DNA of 64,000 bases from Paenibacillus hemerocallicola (lineage in GTDB: Bacteria > Bacillota > Bacilli > Paenibacillales > NBRC-103111): contig NZ_VDCQ01000007.1 of assembly GCF_006265175.1 (NCBI RefSeq), positions 124,001 to 188,000 on the forward strand, written 5' to 3'. Under the pieces are notes generated by a model that was given only the letters and a program-made list of their open reading frames with translations, did no database searches and was not told where the DNA came from. A program made the translations under genes and the position numbers. Below, one piece after another: positions 8,420 through 16,455 of the stretch (its first letter is position 1; the number at the start of each line of letters is the position of its first letter).

Positions 8420-9175
8420 TTATTTTGTCGCAATCAACATGAACCGTTTCGAATTGGTTCTGATCCCCTGATCGGTTTGGTTTTGTTCGATAAATTTTTC
8501 AAGTACGGCGAAGTCGTTTTCGCTTTGCCCGAAGCCCGGAACGATCGGAGTATATTTTAAAAGAAACACCAGGTCCTCGTAGGTTTGATAATACTCGGTC
8601 GCATCATATTCGAACGACCGGATGTCGCTGAATCCGGCCTCATTCAATTCCGACCTATATGTATGGATTAACTGATCATCCCGACTGCCGGAGAACTGTC
8701 CTCTTCCGAACATTTCCGCAATATTCCGCTTATCCCCTTCGCATACTTGCTGGGTGAGAAAAATGCCGCCTTGGACCAACACTTTGGCAACCTCTTCGGC
8801 ATGGAAGGCGCAGTGCCGACAAGAGACGATGTTGAAAAAGCCCTCCGGGAATTCGAGGTTTTCGGCATCCATTTGCAAAAAGCGTATATTCGGTTTGCCC
8901 GTCTTCAGCAAATTCGCATTCGCCGTCCGGATCATACCGTTCGCTTGATCGATCCCGACCAGCAGCAGAGCGCGATCCGCGATAGACAGCAGTCTCTCCC
9001 CGCCCCCGGTGCCGATATCCAGCAGCACATCGGACTTCTTGCATCTTCGGGTTACCTCTTCGTAAAAATCCCATTGCTCTCCTTCCGAGACAACTTTTAT
9101 TTTACCGAAATCCCAGCCGTTCAATAGTCCGACCCGATCGTAAAAGCTTCTATAATCAACCTGATTCGAATTCAT
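8420..9175 (-). CDS. Class I SAM-dependent methyltransferase
   Basis: 251 residues. Motif I is LLDIGTGGGERLLS (about residues 51-64), with the acidic residue at VGIDQAN and the post-motif NIVSCRHCAFHAEEVAKVL typical of Rossmann-fold methyltransferases of the UbiE/Methyltransf_11 group. AAAGGAGGAGAG supports the start. Substrate unknown; the fold is close to enzymes acting on small molecules. It is followed by the DUF1697 gene at 23 bp. Confidence 0.85.
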   Translation of the reverse strand: MNSNQVDYRSFYDRVGLLNGWDFGKIKVVSEGEQWDFYEEVTRRCKKSDVLLDIGTGGGERLLSIADRALLLVGIDQANGMIRTANANLLKTGKPNIRFLQMDAENLEFPEGFFNIVSCRHCAFHAEEVAKVLVQGGIFLTQQVCEGDKRNIAEMFGRGQFSGSRDDQLIHTYRSELNEAGFSDIRSFEYDATEYYQTYEDLVFLLKYTPIVPGFGQSENDFAVLEKFIEQNQTDQGIRTNSKRFMLIATK

Positions 9176-9266
9176 TCAAGCTCTCCTCCTTTCCATGCAG
9201 AACGCCAGCCCGCACCGTTCCGAATCGCAGTTACGACATCCGCTTCAAGCTCCCCATATCGTTCCG

Positions 9267-9758
9267 TTAGTCCGCCACTTTCTTGTTCAGTTCGGCAAAC
9301 TGCTTGAACAAGTTTTCGATGCTAACCCCGTTTATAACCAGACCCGTAATATTGCAATTGTCCAACGTCGCATTCGTGAAATCGCATTCCGTAAGTGTTC
9401 CTTGCTTAAACGTGCAATGTGTGAATTGAACAGGAGCCCTCTTCGGATGTTCGGATTCCGGGCCATCCTTGTCGGAGTAGCCGATATACCGAAAATGGGC
9501 TCCGCCCCACTGGGCCCCGTCTATGTCCAGCTCGCTCATATTCGCGTCGGAGATGCTCATTCCGGTCAAGTTGACATCGTTCATCTTCATCCCGCCAAGA
9601 TTGCAGCATTTAAACGCTAGCTGCTCGGCCCGAACATTTTTGAAGCTGGAGCCCGTAATATCGGAATTGGTTACGGTCACGGCCTTCTTTTCATTTTCCA
9701 AATGCATATGGCGCTTCCCCCTGATCGGCTTTTGAATGAGTTGATCCATGTCTGGCAT
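9267..9758 (-). CDS. Pentapeptide-repeat protein
   Basis: AAGGGAG before ATG 9758 sets the start (MPDMDQLIQ...), giving 163 residues. Repeats such as SFKNV, LAFKC, CNLGG, VNLTG, SDANM, CDFTN, ATLDN and CNITG match the A(D/N)LXX pattern that folds into a right-handed quadrilateral beta-helix. Some relatives shield DNA gyrase, but this short form has no diagnostic feature for that and the role is unknown. The C-terminal helix (SIENLFKQFAELNKKVAD) may be a dimer contact. Confidence 0.8.
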   Translation of the reverse strand: MPDMDQLIQKPIRGKRHMHLENEKKAVTVTNSDITGSSFKNVRAEQLAFKCCNLGGMKMNDVNLTGMSISDANMSELDIDGAQWGGAHFRYIGYSDKDGPESEHPKRAPVQFTHCTFKQGTLTECDFTNATLDNCNITGLVINGVSIENLFKQFAELNKKVAD

Positions 9759-10030
9759 CCCGGTCTCCCTTATGCGCCCGTTCTGCAAGTTCTCGCTCCG
9801 TCTCCTCCCGCTCCCCTTTCAGACCGGGTACGATTATCGCCTCTGACTCCACTTCCATCCCCCCTGCTCCACAGATGCCGGACGCTGCGAAAATCTACCA
9901 ACCTTATTTTATAATTTTTCGATTTCCTTTCATAGAATGCTTCTGCTTCGTTTGTTTGCCTTATGTCATATTGTTGTCACGCAGCTATGTCATGATGGGG
10001 GTACGACTACGCGATATCGAGGAGAAGCCG

Positions 10031-10543
10031 ATGAATTGGGACCGAGTATGGAACGAGCATCGCATTGACCTATACGCTTACATCTATAGGCGAGTAAGGA
10101 ATTCGTTCGACGCGGAAGATATGCTTCAGGAAACGTTCCTGAAAGCTTTCGATTCGATCCGCAAACGGCGCGCGCCTCCCGACAACATGGCGGCTTTCCT
10201 GAAAACCGTTTCCCGAAATCTGATTATCGACCAATTCCGCAAAAAGAAAAGGCGCCCCCTTCCATATCCGTTGGAAGCGGCTTTGGCGCACGTTTCCCGG
10301 GATACGGTCGAAGACGTCGTTATCCGAACGGAATTGTTCGCGGAGATGCACGCCGTCATTCAAACCTTCCCGATGCATGGCCGCCTGATAATCGAATACC
10401 GCTTTTTCGATGATTTGTCGATAAAAGAAACCGCTAGCCGCATGAGAGCAAGTGAAACGGCCATCAGATCGTTGCAGTTTCGGATCACGAGAAAGATGCG
10501 GGATCGACTGCTTTTTTGCGCAAATACCGAAAGCAAGGGATAG
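10031..10543 (+). CDS. Solitary ECF-type RNA polymerase sigma factor
   Basis: The ATG at 10031 follows GAGGAG; earlier in-frame starts translate promoter-like DNA. Region 2 (RVRNSFDAEDMLQETFLKAF, then FLKTVSRNLIIDQFRKKKRR) and region 4 (FDDLSIKETASRMRASETAIRSLQFRITRKMRDRL) are both clear in 170 residues. It would direct RNA polymerase to a specific promoter set. No anti-sigma gene follows; instead a repeat block begins about 120 bp downstream, so control must be by another route or a distant partner. TATGTCAT occurs twice just upstream and could be part of a self-recognised promoter. Confidence 0.88.
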   Translation: MNWDRVWNEHRIDLYAYIYRRVRNSFDAEDMLQETFLKAFDSIRKRRAPPDNMAAFLKTVSRNLIIDQFRKKKRRPLPYPLEAALAHVSRDTVEDVVIRTELFAEMHAVIQTFPMHGRLIIEYRFFDDLSIKETASRMRASETAIRSLQFRITRKMRDRLLFCANTESKG

Positions 10544-10660
10544 GACAAAGAGCGGTATGCGAGCTGTTTCGCCAGAATGATTGACAAGCTCGGAAAACGA
10601 TTCTCCGAAGGAAAGTATGGCGAAAGCACCGTCTTTTTTTACCGCTTTTGAATTCTGCAA

Positions 10661-10846
10661 ATAGCGGAAAGTGCGTACGTTATATTTTCGTATACTGCTA
10701 TCGACGGCACGATAACGGAAAAGAATTCCGCTATTCCGCAGCTTCAGACACTTTTCTTCACGAAAAGCGGATATAACGGAGCGCTGTTCCGCTATTTTCG
10801 GAAATGTCGCGGAAAACGGGACACTAACGGAAAAACGTTCCGTTAT
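10661..10846 (+). repeat. Family A four-palindrome repeat block, copy 2
   Basis: Modules start at 10661, 10712, 10773 and 10824 (51, 61, 51 bp apart), each 23 nt with arms close to ATAACGGAA and TTCCGTTAT. The CTTTTCTTCACGAAAA linker between modules 2 and 3 corresponds to CTTTTCACCCCGAAA in copies 1 and 4. The element lies in forward orientation in a 470-bp gene-free interval between the sigma factor and the decayed glyoxalase. Confidence 0.85.
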
Positions 10847-10890
10847 AAAGCATGACGTGTTGGTAGAAATTCGCGGATTATACTGTCGTA

Positions 10891-10926
10891 CAAAAAGAAA
10901 CCCGCCGGCAACGGGCCGCGGGTTCA
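10891..10926 (-). terminator. Terminator downstream of the decayed glyoxalase gene
   Basis: On the minus strand AACCCGCGGCCCG and GCCGGCGGGTT form a GC-rich stem followed by TCTTTTTG. Confidence 0.65.
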
Positions 10927-11015
10927 ATGATTTATATGAAAAAGGGGGTCTACTACATAGTAATCTTCGAACATTAATGTAAGGTGAAGCGGATATTACA
11001 ATTGGATTACATTTA

Positions 11016-11442
11016 TTATCCGAACCGATGATGTATCCATCCGGATCTTGGATGTACAATTTTTTAAAATGCATGCCGTTGCTATCGGTAGCCTCCATGG
11101 GACCCAAGACGATGTTGACGCCTTTCGCCCTCAGCTCTTCCACGAGCAAATCAAACTCGTTGTAATCGACATGGACAAAGGTATCCCATCCCAAATCCGG
11201 ACCTTGCCAATTCGTCGGATACGTGTTACGCTTCGCCGAAGCCCGATTCGGCCGTACACCGCCCGGCTGCTGCGCTTGCTGGAGAATCAGCTTCATGCCG
11301 CCTCGTTCGCATGCCCCCAACCGCTGGTCCCGCAGCCCGGCACATCCCGATAATAGGCAAGCGATTTCTGCAAATCCGATACAAGTCCAACTTGCAAGCC
11401 GTCGCAAAATGCGGCCTTCTTATTACCGCTACCTTCTACCAT
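11016..11442 (-). pseudogene. Glyoxalase/VOC-family gene with two frameshifts
   Basis: Two frames together rebuild a VOC (glyoxalase/bleomycin resistance) protein. From ATG 11442 one frame gives MVEGSGNKKAAFCDGLQV then LVSDLQKSLAYYRDVPGC, typical of the first beta-alpha unit. The next frame continues ERGGMKLILQQAQQ and FVHVDYNEFDLLVEELRAKG to LYIQDPDGYIIG. A missing base near 11310 (GCGAACG where GCGGAACG would restore WGHAERGGMK) causes the first shift. A second near 11020 removes the usual end IIGFG-stop. The product is probably non-functional unless these are sequencing errors. Confidence 0.75.
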
Positions 11443-11503
11443 ACAATCATGTACTCCAACCGTTAATTTGAATGAATGTCGTCAGTAGGATGGTAATCCG
11501 CGC

Positions 11504-11878
11504 TCAAATAATAACATCCGCAGGCGGCAAAGCTTCAATAAAAACGGCATCGATTTGCTGCTGTCCGTTAATTAGAGCTTTCGCGATGCGATGTCCTCCA
11601 TCTACCAGTAGCCCGTCCGAGGTTAATAAAATCGGGTACTCCATATCGGCTTGGATAATTCGCTTGCAATGGTTCGCCACATTCCGTATGGTCGGAACCG
11701 TCGTACTCCCGTACCCGAACCAGCAATCTTGATCCAGTTCCTTTATGGAATCGATGTCGATCTTTTGAACGGGTAAATGGGCCGTTAGCTCCCACAGCTT
11801 CTCCACGTCCCAAACATGTCGTCTTTCGTCGATGATCCTGGAATGCTTATGCTTGATCCGTGCCAGTGACTCCTCCAT
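11504..11878 (-). CDS. ParB/sulfiredoxin-fold small protein
   Basis: The likely start is ATG 11878 (MEESLARIKHKHSRIIDERR), after AGGGGCG; an upstream in-frame ATG exists at 11917. The 124-residue product ends with YPILLTSDGLLVDGGHRIAKALINGQ, the DGxHR motif of ParB-like nuclease/CTPase-fold domains. Such stand-alone domains bind or modify nucleotides or DNA in several mobile and defence contexts, but there is no partition or defence partner here. Function unknown. Confidence 0.65.
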   Translation of the reverse strand: MEESLARIKHKHSRIIDERRHVWDVEKLWELTAHLPVQKIDIDSIKELDQDCWFGYGSTTVPTIRNVANHCKRIIQADMEYPILLTSDGLLVDGGHRIAKALINGQQQIDAVFIEALPPADVII

Positions 11879-12075
11879 TATGATCGCCCCTATACTCGAG
11901 AGTGATATACATTTCATAGGTGAAATTATACCGCTAATGGTTCGTCAGCATGAGAGAAACAACTTGTTTTATTAAACTTTACCGTCCGAGAGCCGCAGAA
12001 AAAGCCGCCGATGGACCTCTCGGCAGCCGACTATGCATAAGGAACGTTCCTACATTCTTCATTCAATCCTATTTT

Positions 12076-12558
12076 CTATATCGTCCTTTTCAGTTTCAAC
12101 TCGAACTCGGGATTCGTGACATAGTCCATATAATGGATCTCTCCGCGAAAATCCAAATAAGCTTGATAACGGGTGCGAATCGCCGGGGACGTAATCATGT
12201 CGAGCACTTGATCCTTAGCCACCCAGCAACTCTCGGATGTTTCTTCCGAGGTACACAATTGACCGCCAACGGGCTTGCCTATAAAGTCAAACATGACTTT
12301 GGTAGGAACATCCGTTGTCCCGTCATGCCATTTATAAATCCCCGTATTGGAATAAACTCCGATCAAGCAGGAAACCTCTACGTCTATTCCGCTTTCCTCC
12401 TTTATTTCTCTGATTAACGCTTCCATCAGATTTTCCCCGACTTCCACCTGCCCACCGGGAAATACCCATCTTTCATGATGTGTCTTCACCAGAAGTATTT
12501 CTCCTTGACCATTTTCGACGATACCGCCTACCGCTACAATATGTGTGGGCATTGCCAT
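12076..12558 (-). CDS. Nudix hydrolase
   Basis: The start at 12558 (MAMPTHIVAVGGIVENGQGE) follows GGGAGG, whereas the frame reaches 12780 without a credible start. The 161-residue protein has a full Nudix box, GGQVEVGENLMEALIREIKEESGI, with catalytic REIKEESG (about residues 38-60). It hydrolyses a nucleoside diphosphate linked to another moiety, with Mg2+ bound by the Glu cluster. The substrate cannot be told from sequence. It is a single-gene unit. Confidence 0.92.
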   Translation of the reverse strand: MAMPTHIVAVGGIVENGQGEILLVKTHHERWVFPGGQVEVGENLMEALIREIKEESGIDVEVSCLIGVYSNTGIYKWHDGTTDVPTKVMFDFIGKPVGGQLCTSEETSESCWVAKDQVLDMITSPAIRTRYQAYLDFRGEIHYMDYVTNPEFELKLKRTI

Positions 12559-12782
12559 TTTGATAACCTCCCAACCTAATATGGAAACCGGAAATTGCTG
12601 CTTCAAGCTTCCCATAAACTCGAGCTGCAACAAATAGCATATGGCTGAGAAATCCATGATAGCACAATGACTATTTAACCTCGCCGCAAAAAGCCCCCTG
12701 CCGCCGCCAGGAGGCCACTGCAAAAGACACGTTTTTTTCGTGAAGCATCGATTATTAAGCTTGATGTTACAAAAAAACAACG

Positions 12783-12827
12783 AAAAGACCGTCTAAAGCC
12801 ATCTTGCGGCTAAAAACGGTCTTTTTT
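12783..12827. terminator. Bidirectional terminator
   Basis: AAAAGACCGT and ACGGTCTTTTTT flank a loop that holds a second small stem (AGCC...GGCT). It lies 35 bp beyond the DinB gene stop on the minus strand. Confidence 0.8.
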
Positions 12828-12860
12828 CATCTTTGAAATAAGTCGAAAGTACTCGCCCGC

Positions 12861-13325
12861 CTATCGGACGACTTTAAATAAGCTGGAAATAGTCCCGAGA
12901 TGAATGGCTTCATGGATGAAAGCGAAGTGGAACGCGTCGCCGAACGTTTCGAATCGAAACGGCCCCATTTCTATCGGCGATGCCAGCGGCGCTTCCAACG
13001 TATTAGGAGATACGTCAGACAGGCGATCCAACTGGCCGGATAATAATTGAACAAGCTCCTCTTTCGTCGGCGGCGATACTATCCAGTCGGAAGGCTTCGT
13101 TCCCGTGTTGAATAAACGGGCATAGGTTTCCGGAAGATTGGATTGATACGATGAATCCAGCGAGAGATAATAGTCCATGTAGAAAACGATGTGTCCGACG
13201 TTCCATCTAATCGTATTGCCGAACGCTTGAGGTTGAACGTCAAATAATGGTTCAGGAATCGATTGGAGCTGGTGCAGTACGATTTGGCGAACGGACATAG
13301 ACGTATTTATACAGCTCGGAGACAT
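12861..13325 (-). CDS. DinB-family protein
   Basis: 154 residues, start supported by GGAGG 9 nt upstream of ATG 13325. The four-helix DinB/YfiT-like fold is indicated by metal-ligand histidines: IRWNVGHIVFYMDYYLSL (His about residue 46) and FHFAFIHEAIHLGTISSL (HxxxH near the C-terminus). Such proteins include metal-dependent thiol transferases using bacillithiol, but this member's substrate is unknown. Confidence 0.85.
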   Translation of the reverse strand: MSPSCINTSMSVRQIVLHQLQSIPEPLFDVQPQAFGNTIRWNVGHIVFYMDYYLSLDSSYQSNLPETYARLFNTGTKPSDWIVSPPTKEELVQLLSGQLDRLSDVSPNTLEAPLASPIEMGPFRFETFGDAFHFAFIHEAIHLGTISSLFKVVR

Positions 13326-13472
13326 GAGGCAATTCCTCCATTCCTTTTCCGGTATTGACCGCGCGCGCTGCCGTCAAAAACAAGTTTACCTTGGAAGAAA
13401 TGTCGGAACAATCACCTGTTTCCGATTATAATGATAAGTAAAAATGATAATAAACGCCGGAGAGAGGTTTAC

Positions 13473-14390
13473 ATGGAGCTAAGACAGCTGGAATACTTTA
13501 TCGCCGTTTGCGAGGAGATGCATTTCTCGAGGGCATCCGAGAGGCTTTGTACGACGCAGTCCAATCTCAGTCAGCAGATCAAATTTTTAGAGAACGAGTT
13601 GGGGGTTCCGCTATTCGATCGTATGGGTAAACGCATTGCTTTGACAGATGCGGGGAAAGTTTTGCTGGAGCAGAGCCGGCACGTTTTTGCCCATATTCAA
13701 TACGCTCGCGACGCCATTGCGGAAATGGGAACCGTTCAGGGGGGAACGCTTACGATCGGCGTCCTGCCTGGGGATGCGGATCTATTATTCGATGCCTTGC
13801 TCGTAGATTTTCACCGGACTTATCCCAACATCTCCATATCCGTTATCGAGACTACCAAAATCTCGGAGCAGGTCACGGCCGGCACAATCGACATCGGTGT
13901 CGCCACTGCGCCTTCTCCGAATGAACGCCTGACCGTAATCCCGTTATTTCACGAGCAATTTGCATTGGCTACTCGGGCTGACCATCCGCTCGCTCAAGAG
14001 AGCTCCGTACCGTTCGCCCAGCTGCAGCATTTGAAAATGGTCATGTTTGCGCCTGATCATCAAGTCAGGCAATTAATCGAACGTTATGGTTTACAGGAAG
14101 GCTTCCGATTGCGGCCGCATATTGAAACCACTACCTTATCCTCTCTCCTGTCCTTGGTCGAGCAGGGGATCGGCGCATGCGTTTTGCCGCGTTTGCTTTT
14201 GGAAAATCTGAAAAAGCCGGAAATCGCCATCCTATCGCTTACCGACCCAACGCCCAGCCAGGACATCTGTATCCTGTATCGTTCGGACAAATATATCGGG
14301 TTTGCCGCCCGAGCGTTCCTGGATGCTTTGCAGGCCTACATCCGGACAGCGACGGAGCAGGCCGCAGGCCGGAATTTAATCGCCGATTAA
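13473..14390 (+). CDS. LysR-family transcriptional regulator
   Basis: The start at 13473 (MELRQLEYFIAVCEEMHFSRAS) follows GGAGAGAGG; TATAAT lies at 13427-13432. The 305-residue protein has the LysR winged helix (ERLCTTQSNLSQQIKFLENELGVPLFDR, residues about 18-60) and an effector-binding periplasmic-type domain (LTIGVLPGDADLLF onward), resembling CynR/CbbR-type members. It overlaps the convergent gene by 4 bp. No divergent metabolic target gene lies next to it, so its regulon is not evident. Confidence 0.92.
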   Translation: MELRQLEYFIAVCEEMHFSRASERLCTTQSNLSQQIKFLENELGVPLFDRMGKRIALTDAGKVLLEQSRHVFAHIQYARDAIAEMGTVQGGTLTIGVLPGDADLLFDALLVDFHRTYPNISISVIETTKISEQVTAGTIDIGVATAPSPNERLTVIPLFHEQFALATRADHPLAQESSVPFAQLQHLKMVMFAPDHQVRQLIERYGLQEGFRLRPHIETTTLSSLLSLVEQGIGACVLPRLLLENLKKPEIAILSLTDPTPSQDICILYRSDKYIGFAARAFLDALQAYIRTATEQAAGRNLIAD

Positions 14391-14860
14391 AAGGAGTCCC
14401 CTCCGCAAATGGTCCGATTCCAGCCGGACAGTGCGGGAATAGATCCGCGCTCGGTGCCAGAGGGGGTCAGAGCGCATACTTGTCTCGGTTTGTTTCCGGG
14501 ACCGAGGGTAAAAATCGCCGACACGTTCAGCGGCTTCCCGTTCACCTCAAAGGTCAGATCAACATGCCCGCCGCAAACGCATCCATCGTCAAACTCCGCT
14601 TTTACGCGACTGTACGACAGCAATCGGGAACCTTCTTCTTGCAGCAGAACCCGCATGCTCTCCATATCGATGGCTCCGCCATATCGCTCGACCGCCTCTT
14701 GAACATGCCGCTCTTGCACGGCTTTCAAAAACGCGCCTACTTTCTTTTCCACGCTTTTCTGATTCAGCATGACACGTCCATAATAGACGAGCAAGACAGC
14801 AAGATATGACAGAAGCAGGGAAAGGAGAATGATTCTTCCTGCTTTCCAAAATCGTTTCAA
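14387..14860 (-). CDS. Membrane-anchored protein of unknown function
   Basis: 157 residues: an N-terminal membrane anchor (IILLSLLLSYLAVLLVYYG, residues 9-27) followed by an extracytoplasmic domain of about 125 residues with the pair CVCGG. The soluble part (KVGAFLKAVQERHVQEAVERYGG ... VDLTFEVNGKPLNVSAIFTL) recalls small cystatin/NTF2-like domains, but no family is assigned. Not obviously in an operon. Confidence 0.6.
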   Translation of the reverse strand: MKRFWKAGRIILLSLLLSYLAVLLVYYGRVMLNQKSVEKKVGAFLKAVQERHVQEAVERYGGAIDMESMRVLLQEEGSRLLSYSRVKAEFDDGCVCGGHVDLTFEVNGKPLNVSAIFTLGPGNKPRQVCALTPSGTERGSIPALSGWNRTICGGDSF

Positions 14861-15061
14861 AGATTGTTCACCTCATTTTCGGTTTGACCTCCGACGGTAT
14901 TTCGGCAATTTGGCTTATCATACGTTTGCGTGTTTTCAGTCTATTATCGAGTTATCCCGACATTTGAAGAAAAAACATAGATCTCCCCCGTATCCGAAAG
15001 CAATACGTTTGATCTCGTTTGCCCGGCATGGCCATTGCCGTCTGTTCGGTTATGTCCGGAT

Positions 15062-15265
15062 TTACTTCGAATACATAATTACGTAAGCAATGAGGAAAGA
15101 GAGCTGAAGCGAAATGATCATGCCTATAACGACTGGCATTTCATCTCCGGTTGCACCCAGTAAAGCCGCCAATATATAGAATGCCAATATCGTTAAACAA
15201 ACAACGCCAAGAAACAGCCCGAACGTTCTAACCCGTCTTTCGTTTCGTGCCCGGTTGTGCGACAT
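15062..15265 (-). CDS. Small membrane protein with two transmembrane segments
   Basis: 67 residues after an excellent GGGAGGG ribosome binding site. Two hydrophobic helices (TFGLFLGVVCLTILAFYILAAL and VVIGMIISLQLSFLIAYVIM) are joined by the short acidic turn GATGDEMP, with a basic N-terminus indicating both ends inside. No recognised family. Confidence 0.6.
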   Translation of the reverse strand: MSHNRARNERRVRTFGLFLGVVCLTILAFYILAALLGATGDEMPVVIGMIISLQLSFLIAYVIMYSK

Positions 15266-15600
15266 GTTATCCCTCCCGTGAGCATTCCTGTACAGGTTTT
15301 TGCCGGATAGGCCGTTTTTCCATTATTTAGACGACATGGATCGCAAAAAGTTGTGTAAAGCACGACAAAGACCGGAGCGCGACCTGCAGTCGACTGCGGT
15401 CCTTCCCGACCCAGAATTCGTATACGTCGCCCTACTTCGGGAAGTACGACTTTCCGATAAAGCATAACGGTCAGCATATCATACATCGCTGTCTCGACCG
15501 AAAATCGGACAGCACATCCGGACGCTTTTCCGTAACTTCCATTCCTTAACAAGTTCCGCTACCGTCTTCAAACGGTAACATCAGCCCATTTATTTAAAAT
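15266..15600. other. Gene-free interval
   Basis: About 335 bp between the small membrane gene and the SDR promoter. A 119-codon minus-strand frame here has no ribosome binding site, no recognisable domain and overlaps the real small gene. No module of the repeat families was found. Confidence 0.5.
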
Positions 15601-15615
15601 AATTATTATCAAGTA

Positions 15616-15644
15616 TTGATTTCACCAAAAAAGCTGCATATAAT
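15616..15644 (+). promoter_or_regulatory. Sigma-A promoter of the SDR-queA-like operon
   Basis: TTGATT (15616-15621) and a perfect TATAAT (15639-15644) with a 17-bp spacer, 64 bp before the SDR start. The AATAATTATTATC upstream of the -35 is an AT-rich UP-like or operator-like sequence. Confidence 0.75.
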
Positions 15645-15708
15645 GAAACCATCATAACTTAACATACATTTATGTTTAAAATGTTTATTTAATGAACGGA
15701 GGATGAAT

Positions 15709-16443
15709 ATGAACGAATCCCAGGTAGTCATGATCACAGGCGCTTCGAAAGGACTCGGAAAAGCATTGGCGTTGGCATTCGCCAAACGAGGGGCAAAATT
15801 GGCTCTATGCGCCAGAGGGGCGGCCGGCTTGGAAGCAGTCCAAGCCGAAGCCGAATCGAACGGGGCCGCTTCCGTACTGGCGGTGACGGCGGACATTGGC
15901 TCGGCTAGAGACGTCGAGCGTTTCGTTGCATTAACGGAGTCGCAATTCGGACGCATCGATGTCCTGATCAACAATGCCTCTATGCTCGGACCTAGCCCGA
16001 TGCCGCTTCTTCTCGATTATCCCGAGGACGATTTCGCCGAGGTGCTGCGCGTCAACGCCATCGGTACCTTCCTCGTTACGCGCCGCGTCATCGCGGGCAT
16101 GCTCCGGCGCGGATCGGGCTCCATTATCCATATAACGTCGGAAGCGGGGAATGTCGGGTATTCCGGGTGGGGAGCTTACGGCATATCCAAGTTCGCGGTA
16201 GAAGGAATGGCCGAGACGTGGGCGGCGGAGGTGGACGGCAGCGGAGTGAGAGTGAACATGGTCGATCCGGGGGAAATGGATACGGAGATGCATGCATTGG
16301 CGGTACCGGATTGCGATTACGAGTTGGCCGATCCGAACGATTTGACCGGCGTGTTTCTGTACCTCGCCTCGGGAGAGTCGAAAGAGGTCAACGGCCGGCG
16401 TTTCGAAGCGCAGCAATACGCTGCCGATAAGAGCTCTTCCTAG
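15709..16443 (+). CDS. Short-chain dehydrogenase/reductase (SDR)
   Basis: GGAGG 6 nt upstream favours ATG 15709 over the in-frame ATG at 15703. The 244-residue protein has the cofactor loop TGASKGLG, the NNAS motif and the catalytic YGISK (YxxxK) with Ser in HITSEAGN. It is an NAD(P)-dependent oxidoreductase of unknown substrate. The stop is 12 bp before the GTG of the QueA-like gene, a strong sign of co-transcription and possibly a shared pathway. Confidence 0.9.
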   Translation: MNESQVVMITGASKGLGKALALAFAKRGAKLALCARGAAGLEAVQAEAESNGAASVLAVTADIGSARDVERFVALTESQFGRIDVLINNASMLGPSPMPLLLDYPEDDFAEVLRVNAIGTFLVTRRVIAGMLRRGSGSIIHITSEAGNVGYSGWGAYGISKFAVEGMAETWAAEVDGSGVRVNMVDPGEMDTEMHALAVPDCDYELADPNDLTGVFLYLASGESKEVNGRRFEAQQYAADKSSS

Positions 16444-16455
16444 AAAGGAAAGCAG

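Noticed and set aside
10070-11407. 445-codon minus-strand frame including a glyoxalase-like N-terminus
   Set aside because: Only the first 110 codons are homologous; the rest crosses a terminator, a repeat block and the antisense of the sigma factor gene. Treated as a frameshifted glyoxalase remnant.
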